64,000 nucleotides of DNA from Aliagarivorans taiwanensis DSM 22990 (GTDB taxonomy: Bacteria > Pseudomonadota > Gammaproteobacteria > Enterobacterales > Celerinatantimonadaceae), in the NCBI RefSeq assembly GCF_000429505.1, contig NZ_AUBZ01000004.1, forward strand, positions 62,001 through 126,000. The letters run 5' to 3'. The notes beneath the pieces were generated by a model, which saw only the letters and a list, made by a program, of their open reading frames with translations, did not search any database and was not told the DNA's origin. This document shows, piece after piece, positions 25,211 to 34,302 of the stretch; position 1 is the stretch's first letter, and each line of letters starts with the position of its first letter. A program made the translations under genes and the position numbers.

Positions 25211-26878
25211 TTAGGCGCCAGCGTATTGCTGACGGCTGATATTACGGCTCATAAAGATCACCGGGATAATCCCGGTAAGCAAGATGGTGATAGCAGCGAG
25301 CGCGCTGTGCTCAAGCTGCTCCAGCGAGGCGCGGTCCCACACCTGCGTTGCCAAGGTATTAAAGTTAAACGGGCGCAGCACCAAGGTAATCGGCAGCTCT
25401 TTCATGGTGTCAACGAACACCAGTAGCATGGCCGTTAGCAGGCTCGGTCGCATCAGCGGCAGATGAATGCGCCACAAGGTCTTACCGGAGTTAGAGCCTA
25501 AGCTGCGTGAAGCATCGTCCATCTGTGGAGTAATCTTGGTCAGGCTGGCATCGAGTGTACGGAAGCTCAGCGCGATAAAACGCAGCGAGTAGGCAATCAC
25601 CAAGGCCGCGCCCGAGCCGGTAATCAGCAGCCCCAAGGGGTAATCAAACCAGCGACGAGACAGGCCATCCAGGAAGTTATCAAGCAGCCCCATCGGGTAG
25701 AGGATCCCCACCGCTAGCACTGCACCGGGAATGGCATAGCCCACCGTGGCAAGCTCCGCGCTCCAACGCATCCACGGGCTTTTCGACAAGCGCACTCCAT
25801 AAGCCAAGCCAACCCCCATCAGCATGGTAAAGAAAGCCGCCATGGCTGAGAGCGACAAGCTGTTCCAGGCGTTTTGGAAATACACTGTCAGGTCACTGTC
25901 GAGGCTACGCAGCGAGTAGTTACCCAGCACCCCCACTGGAAGCAAGAAGCCCAAGGTAATCGGCAACAAGCAGTAAAAGGTGCAGACTAAACCACGCCCC
26001 ACCGGCAGCTTTTCGGCCAGCATGCGTGGCGATTGACCGCTTAGTTTGTAGTACTTACCGGCGCTACGGCTATAGCGCTCCAGCGACAGCAGAACGATGG
26101 CTACCACCACCAGCAACATGGCCAACTGCGCCGCGCCAGAGAGGCTGCTCATGTTCAGCCAGACATCGAAGATGCCGGCGGTTAAGGTCGGCACACTGAA
26201 AAAAGCCACGGTGCCATACTCGTTGATGGTCTCCATCATCGCTAAAGTCAGGCCCACCACAATGGCGGGACGCGCCATCGGCAGCACCACTTTAAAAAAG
26301 CTTTGGGTTTGGGTCTTACCCAAACAGCGGCTCATCTCAAACAGGCGCGCCGCCTGTTCCACAAAGGCCGCTCGGGCCAGCAAATAGACATAGGGATAGA
26401 GCACCAAGGAGAGCACGATGATCGCCCCTTCCATCGAGCGGATCTCAGGGAACCAATAGTCACGGGCACTCTGCCAACCAAAGATCACTCGCAGCGAGCG
26501 CTGCACAAAGCCGGCATACTCCAGCTGGTCGGTAATCACAAACGCCAAGATGTAGCTGGGTACCGCTAATGGCAGCAACAGCCCCCATTCCAAGAAGCGC
26601 TTCAGTGGAAAATTAAAGCGCGTCACCAACCAGGCGGTACTGGTACCAATGAGGGTGGTGAGCAGCGCGACGCCGATACACAAAATCAGGGTGTTGTTGA
26701 GGTAGACCCAGAATATTCGGTCCAGAAGATGGGACCATAGCTCGGCATTGGGTGTGGCGGAGAGCCACAACAGGGTGGCCAAAGGCAGCAACGCAAACAA
26801 CGCGATGCAGCAGGCAATCATGACCCAACGGTCAATCCTGGTAAAACGAAGGTTGTCAAAACTGGCGAGATTAAGCAT
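25211..26878 (-). CDS. fbpB: Fe(3+) ABC transporter permease
   Basis: 555 aa with two homologous binding-protein-dependent permease domains and about twelve membrane segments. EAA-type loops are seen as SRCLGKTQTQSFFKVVLPMARPAI (first half) and DDASRSLGSNSGKTLWRIHLPLMRPSL (second half). It is the FbpB/SfuB type of ferric iron permease. A hairpin terminator separates it from fbpA, so its expression is likely lower than that of the binding protein. Confidence 0.92.
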   Translation of the reverse strand: MLNLASFDNLRFTRIDRWVMIACCIALFALLPLATLLWLSATPNAELWSHLLDRIFWVYLNNTLILCIGVALLTTLIGTSTAWLVTRFNFPLKRFLEWGLLLPLAVPSYILAFVITDQLEYAGFVQRSLRVIFGWQSARDYWFPEIRSMEGAIIVLSLVLYPYVYLLARAAFVEQAARLFEMSRCLGKTQTQSFFKVVLPMARPAIVVGLTLAMMETINEYGTVAFFSVPTLTAGIFDVWLNMSSLSGAAQLAMLLVVVAIVLLSLERYSRSAGKYYKLSGQSPRMLAEKLPVGRGLVCTFYCLLPITLGFLLPVGVLGNYSLRSLDSDLTVYFQNAWNSLSLSAMAAFFTMLMGVGLAYGVRLSKSPWMRWSAELATVGYAIPGAVLAVGILYPMGLLDNFLDGLSRRWFDYPLGLLITGSGAALVIAYSLRFIALSFRTLDASLTKITPQMDDASRSLGSNSGKTLWRIHLPLMRPSLLTAMLLVFVDTMKELPITLVLRPFNFNTLATQVWDRASLEQLEHSALAAITILLTGIIPVIFMSRNISRQQYAGA

Positions 26879-26904
26879 GTTCTACTTGGCGTCAGATAAA
26901 CCAC

Positions 26905-26930
26905 AAAAAGCTGGCACACAGCCAGCTTTT
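26905..26930 (-). terminator. Intercistronic terminator between fbpA and fbpB
   Basis: AAAAGCTGGC-ACACA-GCCAGCTTTT, a perfect 10-bp stem in the fbpA-fbpB gap, 20 bp past the fbpA stop and followed by TG-rich sequence. It probably attenuates read-through so that fbpA is made in excess over fbpBC. Confidence 0.75.
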
Positions 26931-26949
26931 ACATCAAGACCCGAAGCGC

Positions 26950-27978
26950 TTAGAGATCGAAACCTACTCGGTCAACCAAGCGGGCTGCTGCAGCGCGGTG
27001 CTCAGCTACCTCTTGGAGGTTAATGCGGTCAGCTTTGAAGCTACCTAGGCTTTCGATGTAACTGTCAGTTGCAATTCCTTCGCGCACAGGTTCTTCAAAA
27101 TTGGCGCTAGCGTACAGTCCCTGAGCAGTTTCGCCAAGCAAAAATTCTAGTAACTTAATTGCGTTATCGCGGTTTTTCGCGGTATTTAGCAAACCAGCAC
27201 CAGAGATATTGATATGCTGGCCTCGGCCACCGATCTCTTGGTCTAGGTACACGACGCGGATCTGTTCAGCCCACTGTTGCTGCTCGGGGCTCTTGCTATT
27301 GTAGTGCATCTTGCCCATGTAGTAGCGGTTGGCGATAGCCAGGTCACACTGACCTTCAAAGATGGCTTTGGCCTGCGCGCGGTCGTTACCTTGCGGTTTG
27401 CGCGCCAGGTTAGCTTTCAGGCCACGCAGCCATTGCTCGGCGGCTTCTTCGCCATCTTCAGCAATGATTGAGGCAATCAGACCAATGTTGTAAACATGTT
27501 TACCAGAGCGAGTACAGATGCGGCCTTTCCACTTAGGGTCAGCCAAATCGCGAATTGAAGTCAGAGCATCTTCGGCAACATCTTGATGTGCATAGATAAC
27601 GCGAGCTCGGGTAGTCAGAGCGAACCAAAGGTTCTCTGGGTGACGCAAGTGGGCAGGGACCACCTCACTAATCACCTCGGATTCTACTGGCTCAAACAGG
27701 CCAGCTGCGCGAACCTCTTCCAAGCGACCAACATCAACGGTTAGTACTAGGTCTGCAGGGTTGTTATCACCTGCGGCAATGATCTTTTCAGTGAGTCCCT
27801 TCTCAGCATGAACAACGTTAACTTTAATGCCGGTCTCAGCGGTAAATGCATCGGTTAGCGGCTTTAGCAGGCTTTCCTGACGGTAGGAGTATAGGTTTAC
27901 TTCACCAGCAGCGAACGCAGGCACAGCAGTGGCAAGCGCGGTAACAAATACAGCAAGATTACGGATAGCGTTTAACAT
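26950..27978 (-). CDS. fbpA: Periplasmic Fe(3+)-binding protein
   Basis: 342 aa, with a signal peptide (about 1-23, ending AFA-A) and VNLYSYRQESLLKPL at the mature N-terminus. The iron-ligand tyrosine pair is the YY of NRYYMGKM (about 219-220). HAEKGLTEKI and GQHINISGAGLL are characteristic of the class with FutA/FbpA. It delivers ferric iron to FbpBC. A Fur-like box lies just upstream and a terminator follows, giving a strong Fur-controlled first cistron. Confidence 0.94.
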   Translation of the reverse strand: MLNAIRNLAVFVTALATAVPAFAAGEVNLYSYRQESLLKPLTDAFTAETGIKVNVVHAEKGLTEKIIAAGDNNPADLVLTVDVGRLEEVRAAGLFEPVESEVISEVVPAHLRHPENLWFALTTRARVIYAHQDVAEDALTSIRDLADPKWKGRICTRSGKHVYNIGLIASIIAEDGEEAAEQWLRGLKANLARKPQGNDRAQAKAIFEGQCDLAIANRYYMGKMHYNSKSPEQQQWAEQIRVVYLDQEIGGRGQHINISGAGLLNTAKNRDNAIKLLEFLLGETAQGLYASANFEEPVREGIATDSYIESLGSFKADRINLQEVAEHRAAAARLVDRVGFDL

Positions 27979-27990
27979 TCAGTCAAATCC

Positions 27991-28009
27991 TTTAATGCGA
28001 ATCATTTCT
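27991..28009. promoter_or_regulatory. Candidate Fur box upstream of fbpA
   Basis: Read on the minus strand, AGAAATGATTCGCATTAAA matches 11 of 19 consensus Fur positions. It begins 13 bp from the ATG, close to the start. Fur control of fbp genes is well established in the family. Confidence 0.55.
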
Positions 28010-28051
28010 ATTTGCGTTAAATGCTACTTCAAAGTTTGAGAAAAAGCCAAT

Positions 28052-28079
28052 AAAAAAGCCCGCCATTGGCGAGCTTTTT
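28052..28079 (-). terminator. Terminator of glnK-amtB
   Basis: AAAAAAGC(C)CGCC-ATT-GGCG(A)GCTTTTTT: stem with one central mismatch, 22 bp past the amtB stop, flanked by A- and T-runs. Confidence 0.75.
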
Positions 28080-28101
28080 AAGACATTAATTTTATTTGAG
28101 A

Positions 28102-29364
28102 TTAGCTGGTCGCTTTTACGCTTACGAACTCTGGGTAGGCATCGATACCACAGTCGGCCAGGTCCATACCGTTCATCTCTTCTTCTTCGCTTACACGGAT
28201 ACCCATTACCGCTTTCAGGATGCTCCACACTACGAAGCTTGCTGCGAATACCCATACGAAGATGGTCAGGGCACCCACAATCTGGCCGCCGAAGCTAGCA
28301 TCAGAGTTAGTCAGTGGCACCAGCAGCAGACCGAACAGACCAACAACACCGTGTACTGAGATAGCACCTACTGGATCATCAATCTTGATTTTGTCCATGA
28401 ACACGATTGAAGCAACAACGATTACGCCAGCAACCGCACCAAACAGGGTGGCTTGCAGAGCAGTCGGAGTTGAAGGCTCAGCAGTAATGGCAACCAGGCC
28501 AGCCAGAGCGCCGTTCAGCATCATGGTCAGGTCAGCTTTGCCCCAAGTCAGCTTACACACAATCAGAGCAGCAACCGCACCGGCAGCAGCCGCAGCGTTG
28601 GTGTTCAGGAATACCATCGCAACAGAGTGAGCATTACCCGCATCAGCCAGTTTCAGAACCGAACCGCCGTTGAAGCCGAACCAACCCATCCAAAGGATGA
28701 AGGTACCCAAGGTAGCAAGTGGCATGTTTGAGCCAGGAATTGGGTTGATAGAACCGTTTTTGCCGTATTTACCTTTACGTGCACCCAGTAGCAGTACACC
28801 AGCCAATGCTGCAGCAGCACCCGCCAAGTGAACGATACCTGAACCCGCAAAGTCATAGAAATCCAGAGTGTACAGGCCGAATACCGCTTGACCGCCCCAC
28901 GTCCAGGCACCTTCAAGTGGGTAAATCAGACCACACATAACCACTGCGAATGCCAGGAAGGCCCACAGCTTCATACGCTCAGCTACCGCACCAGATACGA
29001 TAGACATAGAGGTTGCTACGAATACAACCTGGAAGAAGAAGTCAGAAGCGCCAGAGTATACGCTATCACCATCAAAACCAGCATCGGCTTTGTCGGCTAA
29101 GATACCGCCCAGATCGAAGCCTTCGATACCAGACAGGAACAGGCCGCCGTCGTACATGATTTGGTAACCGCAAATCAGGTACATGATACAAGCGATGGAG
29201 TACAACGCTACGTTCTTAGTAAGAATTTCGGTGGTGTTCTTGGCACGAACCAAGCCAGCTTCCAGCATCGAGAAACCAGCAGCCATCCACATAACCAGCG
29301 CGCCACACACCAAGAAGTAAAAGGTGTCGATGGCGTACTGAAGCTCAAAAATTTGATTTTCCAT
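28102..29364 (-). CDS. amtB: Ammonium transporter AmtB
   Basis: 420 aa with about eleven membrane segments. The conserved histidines of the pore are in GIVHLAGAAAAL and SVHGVVGLFG, and SGAVAERMKLWAF and DFAGSGIVH are Amt signatures. The E. coli-type cleaved leader is not obvious: the chain starts MENQIFELQYAIDTFYFLV. A C-terminal cytoplasmic tail (about 385-420) would dock GlnK. It lies 38 bp downstream of glnK and is co-transcribed from the candidate sigma-54 promoter. Confidence 0.96.
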   Translation of the reverse strand: MENQIFELQYAIDTFYFLVCGALVMWMAAGFSMLEAGLVRAKNTTEILTKNVALYSIACIMYLICGYQIMYDGGLFLSGIEGFDLGGILADKADAGFDGDSVYSGASDFFFQVVFVATSMSIVSGAVAERMKLWAFLAFAVVMCGLIYPLEGAWTWGGQAVFGLYTLDFYDFAGSGIVHLAGAAAALAGVLLLGARKGKYGKNGSINPIPGSNMPLATLGTFILWMGWFGFNGGSVLKLADAGNAHSVAMVFLNTNAAAAAGAVAALIVCKLTWGKADLTMMLNGALAGLVAITAEPSTPTALQATLFGAVAGVIVVASIVFMDKIKIDDPVGAISVHGVVGLFGLLLVPLTNSDASFGGQIVGALTIFVWVFAASFVVWSILKAVMGIRVSEEEEMNGMDLADCGIDAYPEFVSVKATS

Positions 29365-29402
29365 ATCTCTAAAACCCCGTCGTTTTTAAACTTGTTTCGT
29401 TT

Positions 29403-29741
29403 CTAGATTGCTTCCGCATCGACTTCACCGGTACGAATACGTACCACGTTGCTTAAGTCGTAAACAAAGATCTTACCGTCACCAATCTTGCCGGTGTATG
29501 CAGCACTGGAAATCGCCTCGATGATGCGATCCACGTTTTCTGCTTTGGTAGCAATCTCTAGTTTTACTTTGGGCAGAAAATCCACTTGGTATTCTGCGCC
29601 ACGATAAAGTTCGGTGTGTCCTTTCTGACGTCCAAAGCCTTTAACTTCAGATACGGTCAAACCATCAACGCCAACTTCGGCAATAGCTTCGCGTACGTCA
29701 TCCAATTTAAATGGCTTGATAATCGCACTGATTATTTTCAT
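29403..29741 (-). CDS. glnK: Nitrogen regulatory protein PII (GlnK)
   Basis: 112 aa trimeric PII signal protein that senses ATP/ADP and 2-oxoglutarate, blocks AmtB and acts on GlnE/NtrB. The uridylylation tyrosine Y51 is in RGAEYQVDF and the B-loop motif is AYTGKIGDGKIF. GGAGGGA lies 7 bases before ATG 29741, which decides the start; the open frame extending to 29879 does not begin with this RBS. Linkage to amtB makes GlnK more likely than GlnB. Confidence 0.95.
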   Translation of the reverse strand: MKIISAIIKPFKLDDVREAIAEVGVDGLTVSEVKGFGRQKGHTELYRGAEYQVDFLPKVKLEIATKAENVDRIIEAISSAAYTGKIGDGKIFVYDLSNVVRIRTGEVDAEAI

Positions 29742-29790
29742 CTGAGTTCCCTCCAGAGAGTAATCGATAACTGAGTGTCGAATAGACATA

Positions 29791-29806
29791 ATCAAGTGCT
29801 GTGCCA
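29791..29806 (-). promoter_or_regulatory. Candidate sigma-54 promoter of glnK-amtB
   Basis: On the minus strand TGGCACAGCACTTGAT matches the -24/-12 consensus TGGCAC-N5-TTGC, with GG at -24 and GA in place of GC at -12, and the exact 10-bp spacing. It sits about 50 bp upstream of the glnK ATG. Activation by NtrC at the sites at 29.87-29.96 kb is inferred. Confidence 0.65.
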
Positions 29807-29870
29807 AAGCGACCAAAGTCTTATGGAACAAGGGATTAGATGAAATATTAAAGAGAACGCCACAGCCACA

Positions 29871-29889
29871 GCGCACCACAACGGTGCGC
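29871..29889. promoter_or_regulatory. Candidate NtrC-binding site (proximal)
   Basis: GCGCACCACAACGGTGCGC is a palindrome matching the NtrC core GCAC-N6-GGTGC exactly. It lies about 75 bp upstream of the candidate sigma-54 promoter. Confidence 0.6.
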
Positions 29890-29943
29890 TTATTTTTTGA
29901 TTTGCATCAATTATGGGCAGTCAGAATTTAGTACAGGAACCGA

Positions 29944-29958
29944 GCACCAATGCAGTGC
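29944..29958. promoter_or_regulatory. Candidate NtrC-binding site (distal, weaker)
   Basis: GCACCAATGCAGTGC matches 11 of 15 bases of GCACCAAAATGGTGC. It is about 70 bp further upstream of the proximal site, so the pair could act as an enhancer. Confidence 0.4.
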
Positions 29959-30027
29959 AGTAACCGAGAGAGGCTGCGTGCCAATGTTGCTAAAAACAGA
30001 GGAAAAAACTGTTGAAAAGGTGGAGCA

Positions 30028-30384
30028 TCAGTTAATAAATGATTGAACTGACTCTAATAGCTGTACCATATCCTCATAACCGCAGGCGCAGTCATAGCTG
30101 TTTTGGTAGAGCCCTTCGTTGAGTGTGAGGTGCTGTAATTGCTCGCCTTCAATTGGTGCAGTTTGGATGGAAGCCTCATCGAGGTCGGCCACAATCAGAT
30201 ATTCAGCGCGCTGCACTGAAAGCTGTTCACCGAGTTGTAGCGCTTTGAGTTGAGAGAGAAACTCACCGACATAAGCAGGGCTGTGTTGCAGCTCGTGCTC
30301 CAACCATTGCGAGAATCCGCGGTGTTCATCACCGCAATCAACTAAAAGCGCACCGTCTAGGGTGCGCTGAATACTTAATTCCAT
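30028..30384 (-). CDS. yacL: YacL / UPF0231 family protein
   Basis: 118 aa acidic soluble protein. Its size, the GFSQWLEHELQ and GEQLSVQRAEYLIVADLDE stretches and its position near acnB resemble UPF0231 (E. coli YacL, which is also next to acnB). Function unknown; no catalytic motif is seen. It begins 9 bp after the end of the broken regulator gene and is probably on the same transcript. The sigma-54/NtrC region of glnK begins just downstream. Confidence 0.6.
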   Translation of the reverse strand: MELSIQRTLDGALLVDCGDEHRGFSQWLEHELQHSPAYVGEFLSQLKALQLGEQLSVQRAEYLIVADLDEASIQTAPIEGEQLQHLTLNEGLYQNSYDCACGYEDMVQLLESVQSFIN

Positions 30385-30393
30385 CGGACAACC

Positions 30394-30618
30394 TTAGTCG
30401 TTGATGTAAAAGCTCTGCAACTTTTCAGCCACCGAAGTCTGGATGAAATCCACTGGCACCAGCTTGTAGGCAGCATTCGGCTTAAGCGAGAACGAGCTAG
30501 CGACCGCAGCACGGACTAGGCGGTGGAACGACTCTTGATCGAAGCGCTTAAGCAACAATGATTGCACGTCCATCAGTACGTTAAAGCCCATCAACTCTTT
30601 TTGAGTCTTCGAGGCCAT
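30394..30618 (-). pseudogene. 3' remnant of the wHTH-receiver regulator (receiver C-terminal half)
   Basis: A 74-codon frame starting MASKTQKELMGFNVLMD. It is in the same frame as the upstream regulator: after its TAA (30646-30648) the nine codons at 30645-30619 read ARADIPVLA and lead straight into this ORF. That sequence is the beta4-alpha4-beta5 part of a receiver domain, with MAS at the usual Thr/Ser position and the conserved Lys in LLLKRFD. So this is most likely the severed end of the regulator, not an independent gene, although ATG 30618 could allow re-initiation. See the finding on the in-frame stop. Confidence 0.7.
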
Positions 30619-30645
30619 TGCCAGTACTGGAATATCGGCACGGGC

Positions 30646-31218
30646 TTAGGTATCGCCGGTGCGGATCTCTTGAATCAAACGCAGGCCTGCAGACTCTGGC
30701 AGCTCAATATCGACGACTAGCGCATCAAACTTGTTGGTCATCAGTTGCATATGGAAGTTATCAAGGTCATTCACAACTTCAATATTCATGCTGCTTTCGG
30801 TCACGATGCCCTGTTGCAGTTCGCTGTATAGCTCAGGGTTGGTTTCCAGTACCAGTACACGACTTGGTTGCTCGGTGCTTTCTGGCATCTCGCCGCTCTT
30901 GCGCGACTCAGCTTCGCAACGTGCGATATAGCCTTTCTTCGGAATGGTAGCAATAGTCAGGTCGTTAGCGTCCAGACCACCGATGATCTTACGCAACTGC
31001 GAGATGTGCTGATTGATGGTGTGATCCGAAACAACGCGGCCCCACACAGCTTTAGAGAGCTCATCTCGTCCAACGACTTGGTTTACGTTCTGGCACAGGT
31101 AACCTAGCAAGTGAGCGCGTAGTGGCCCCAAGTAAGTACTTTGTTCTTGGTAAGTCAGGCTATTCTGACTCATATCAACGGCTACCGAGCCAACATTTAC
31201 AACATCATTAAACGACAT
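30646..31218 (-). CDS. Winged-helix DNA-binding protein with a C-terminal receiver domain, truncated by in-frame TAA
   Basis: 190 aa up to the stop. Residues about 5-100 form an OmpR/ToxR-type winged helix (GYLCQNVNQVVGRDELSKAVW, SDHTINQHISQLRKI, TIPKKGYIA). A receiver-like domain follows (about 119-190): VLVLETNPE, then LVVDIELPESAGLRL with the putative phosphoacceptor D170. This order, output first, is the reverse of standard response regulators. The usual paired acidic residues of beta1 are E-T-N here. The start is ATG 31218 with GGAAGA upstream; ATG 31230 has no RBS. The frame ends TGDT-TAA midway through the receiver. If translation stops there, the domain lacks its last half. Confidence 0.65.
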   Translation of the reverse strand: MSFNDVVNVGSVAVDMSQNSLTYQEQSTYLGPLRAHLLGYLCQNVNQVVGRDELSKAVWGRVVSDHTINQHISQLRKIIGGLDANDLTIATIPKKGYIARCEAESRKSGEMPESTEQPSRVLVLETNPELYSELQQGIVTESSMNIEVVNDLDNFHMQLMTNKFDALVVDIELPESAGLRLIQEIRTGDT

Positions 31219-31309
31219 AGGTCTTCCCATACAACAAGTAAGAATTAACTCAAAATCTCCTGCGCCTATTTTTACCAGCTATAGCTTTAATTATCCAGCT
31301 TTCTAAATT

Positions 31310-31335
31310 TTTGATGTGGCTATTGAGACATCAAA
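31310..31335. promoter_or_regulatory. Dyad symmetry upstream of the broken regulator
   Basis: TTTGATGT-N10-ACATCAAA, perfect 8-bp arms with a 10-bp spacer, about 90 bp upstream of the regulator start in a low-GC region. It could be an operator for this or another winged-helix regulator. Confidence 0.4.
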
Positions 31336-31433
31336 CGAGATATTTTCTCTAATTGCGGAATTTATTAGGGTTTTACTCTATGCAGGTTAATTTTTGCACC
31401 AAAATGGATCATCGCTTTATGACAAATAAATGT

Positions 31434-31460
31434 AAAAAAGCGCGGATAACCGCGCTTTTT
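31434..31460 (-). terminator. Terminator of acnB
   Basis: AAAAAGCGCGG-ATAA-CCGCGCTTTTT, an 11-bp stem 26 bp past the acnB stop with T-run. Confidence 0.85.
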
Positions 31461-31485
31461 GTATTGATAAGTTGTTACTGTTTTT

Positions 31486-34083
31486 TTAGACGGCCTGCTG
31501 AATGATCACCTCATCAGCAACGTCAACGTAGTCTTTGATCTCGTCAAAATTGAGGTAGCGATAGGTATCGGCAGCGCTCACATCAATCTGCGCCGCATAC
31601 TCCAGATACTCATTCACAGATGGCAGACGCCCCATGATAGATGCCACAGCCGCCAGCTCTGCCGACGCCAAGAACACGTTCGCCCCGGTACCCAAACGGT
31701 TCGGGAAGTTACGGGTTGAGGTCGACACTACCGAAGCTCCATCTGCCACTCGCGCCTGGTTACCCATACACAGCGAACAACCCGGGATCTCGGTACGAGC
31801 CCCCACTCGGCCATAGATGCCGTAGTAGCCTTCCTCGGTTAGCTGCTTTTGATCCATGCGAGTTGGCGGTGCAACCCATAGGCGGGTTGGCAGCGCGCCT
31901 TTGTGTTTATCCAACAACTTACCGGCTGCACGGAAGTGACCGATGTTGGTCATACACGAACCAATGAACACCTCGTCGATATCGGTACCCTGTACGGTAG
32001 ATAGCAAACGCGCATCATCTGGGTCGTTGGGGGCACACAGGATAGGTTCTTTGATATCGGCCAAGTCGATTTCAATCACTGCCGCGTACTCCGCGTCAGC
32101 ATCGGCAGTCATCAACTCAGGCTCTTTCAGCCACTCTTCCATGGCGGTAATGCGGCGCTCGATGGTACGGCGATCGCCATAGCCTTCAGCAATCATCCAC
32201 TTAAGCATCACAATGTTCGATTGCAGATACTCGATGATCGGCGCTTTATCTAGCTTAATGGTACAGCCAGCGGCACTACGCTCGGCGGAAGCGTCACTTA
32301 GCTCAAAGGCTTGCTCAACTTTAAGGTGCTCAAGACCTTCAATCTCCAGTACGCGACCAGAGAAGATGTTCTTCTTACCTTGCTTCTCAACGGTTAGCAG
32401 ACCTTGCTGGATAGCGGCATAAGGGATGGCATGAACCAAGTCACGCAGGGTGATACCCGGCTGCATTTCGCCTTTAAAGCGCACCAGCACCGACTCCGGC
32501 ATATCCAATGGCATCACACCGGTTGCCGCAGCGAAAGCCACCAGACCTGAGCCGGCAGGGAAAGAGATACCAATCGGGAAGCGGGTGTGCGAGTCGCCAC
32601 CGGTACCAACGGTATCAGGCAGCAGCATACGGTTTAGCCAAGAGTGGATAACACCGTCACCTGGGCGCAGCGATACACCGCCACGGTTCATAATAAAGTC
32701 GGGCAGCGTGTGGTGAGTTTTCACATCAACTGGCTTCGGATAAGCGGCAGTATGACAGAAGCTCTGCATGGTCAGATCCGCCGAGAAGCCCAAACAGGCC
32801 AAGTCTTTCAACTCGTCACGGGTCATCGGGCCGGTGGTATCTTGCGAGCCAACGGTGGTCATCTTCGGCTCACAGTACTGGCCTGGGCGAACCCCTGCCA
32901 CTCCGCAAGCCTTACCCACCATTTTCTGAGCGAGGGTGTAGCCTTTGCCAGTATCGGCAACATCAGCTGGACGTTTAAACACGGTGGATGGCTCAAGCCC
33001 TAAGGCTTCACGCGCGCGATCAGTCAGGCCACGGCCGATAATCAGAGGAATACGGCCACCGGCACGCACTTCATCCAATAGCACATCGGTTTTTAGCTCG
33101 AAGCTAGACAGCACTTCATCGCTACCGGCTTTCTTCACCACACCTTCGAAGGGGTAGATGTCGATAACATCACCCATGTTGAGTTGCTCAACATCCAGCT
33201 CGATGGGCAGCGCACCGGCATCTTCCATGGTGTTGAAGAAGATAGGGGCAATCTTACCGCCCAAGCAGAAACCACCGGCACGCTTGTTTGGCACGTAAGG
33301 GATATCATCGCCCATCAGCCACAGAACCGAGTTGGTTGCCGACTTACGCGAAGAACCGGTACCAACTACATCTCCCACGTACACCAGCGGGTGGCCCTTC
33401 TCTTTAAGCGCTTCGATCTGCTTCATCGGGCCGATCGTGCCAGCATCATCCGGTTCAATACCATCACGCGCGTTTTTCAGCATCGCCAAGGCGTGTAGCG
33501 GGATATCAGGGCGTGACCAAGCATCGGGGGCTGGAGACAGGTCATCGGTGTTGGTTTCACCGGTCACCTTAAATACGGTCAGGGTTGATTTCGCAGCCAC
33601 TTCTGGGCGGCTTAGGAACCACTCGGCATCGGCCCAGCTTTGCATCACCGCTTGCGCGTGAGCATTACCGGCCTTGGCCTTTTCTTCCACGTCGTAGAAG
33701 GCATCGAACATCAGCAGGGTATGCGACAAGGCTTTGGCGGCAATCGGCGCCAGCTCTTCGACCTCGAGCAAGGCCACCAGCGATTCGATGTTATAGCCAC
33801 CTTGCATGGTGCCCAGCAGTTCAGTGGCGTAGGCCGCACTGATAAGTGGAGAGTTCGCGTCGCCCTTGGCGATAGCAGCTAGGAAGCCCGCTTTCACATA
33901 GGCGGCTTCGTCTACGCCCGGAGGCACACGATTAACGATTAGATCCAGTAGAAATTCTTCTTCACCGGCTGGTGGAGATTTTAATAATTCAACTAAAGCG
34001 GCTGTTTGTTCTGCATCGAGGGGGGTGGGTACGATTCCTTCAGCAGCACGCTCTTCGACGTGTTTTCGATAGCTCTCAAGCAC
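31486..34083 (-). CDS. acnB: Aconitate hydratase B
   Basis: 865 aa [4Fe-4S] aconitase of the TCA cycle. N-terminal HEAT-like and swivel domains precede the catalytic domains, typical of AcnB rather than AcnA. Cluster cysteines are in [12 protein letters not shown] and [12 protein letters not shown]. Start is GTG 34083, with AAGGAG 7 bases upstream. Terminator at 31.43-31.46 kb. Its neighbourhood with pdh genes and yacL is conserved; the patatin gene just upstream is not part of the standard order. Confidence 0.97.
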   Translation of the reverse strand: MLESYRKHVEERAAEGIVPTPLDAEQTAALVELLKSPPAGEEEFLLDLIVNRVPPGVDEAAYVKAGFLAAIAKGDANSPLISAAYATELLGTMQGGYNIESLVALLEVEELAPIAAKALSHTLLMFDAFYDVEEKAKAGNAHAQAVMQSWADAEWFLSRPEVAAKSTLTVFKVTGETNTDDLSPAPDAWSRPDIPLHALAMLKNARDGIEPDDAGTIGPMKQIEALKEKGHPLVYVGDVVGTGSSRKSATNSVLWLMGDDIPYVPNKRAGGFCLGGKIAPIFFNTMEDAGALPIELDVEQLNMGDVIDIYPFEGVVKKAGSDEVLSSFELKTDVLLDEVRAGGRIPLIIGRGLTDRAREALGLEPSTVFKRPADVADTGKGYTLAQKMVGKACGVAGVRPGQYCEPKMTTVGSQDTTGPMTRDELKDLACLGFSADLTMQSFCHTAAYPKPVDVKTHHTLPDFIMNRGGVSLRPGDGVIHSWLNRMLLPDTVGTGGDSHTRFPIGISFPAGSGLVAFAAATGVMPLDMPESVLVRFKGEMQPGITLRDLVHAIPYAAIQQGLLTVEKQGKKNIFSGRVLEIEGLEHLKVEQAFELSDASAERSAAGCTIKLDKAPIIEYLQSNIVMLKWMIAEGYGDRRTIERRITAMEEWLKEPELMTADADAEYAAVIEIDLADIKEPILCAPNDPDDARLLSTVQGTDIDEVFIGSCMTNIGHFRAAGKLLDKHKGALPTRLWVAPPTRMDQKQLTEEGYYGIYGRVGARTEIPGCSLCMGNQARVADGASVVSTSTRNFPNRLGTGANVFLASAELAAVASIMGRLPSVNEYLEYAAQIDVSAADTYRYLNFDEIKDYVDVADEVIIQQAV

Positions 34084-34302
34084 GACTCGCTCCTTTTATA
34101 ATGGGCCTGATGGCCTAGTCCAATAGCGTGGGCGGGGAGCCTCACGGCCTGCCAATATAGCAGTTATTAACGAGTTTTTAAAATATCCGGGCTCACACCT
34201 TGGTCGTAGCCAGCCCTTACATGGCCATAACTTTCATCGACTTAATGGTCAAGTTTCGCAAAATAGCGCCGCCCCACGTTACATTTTGTTCACATCATTT
34301 AA

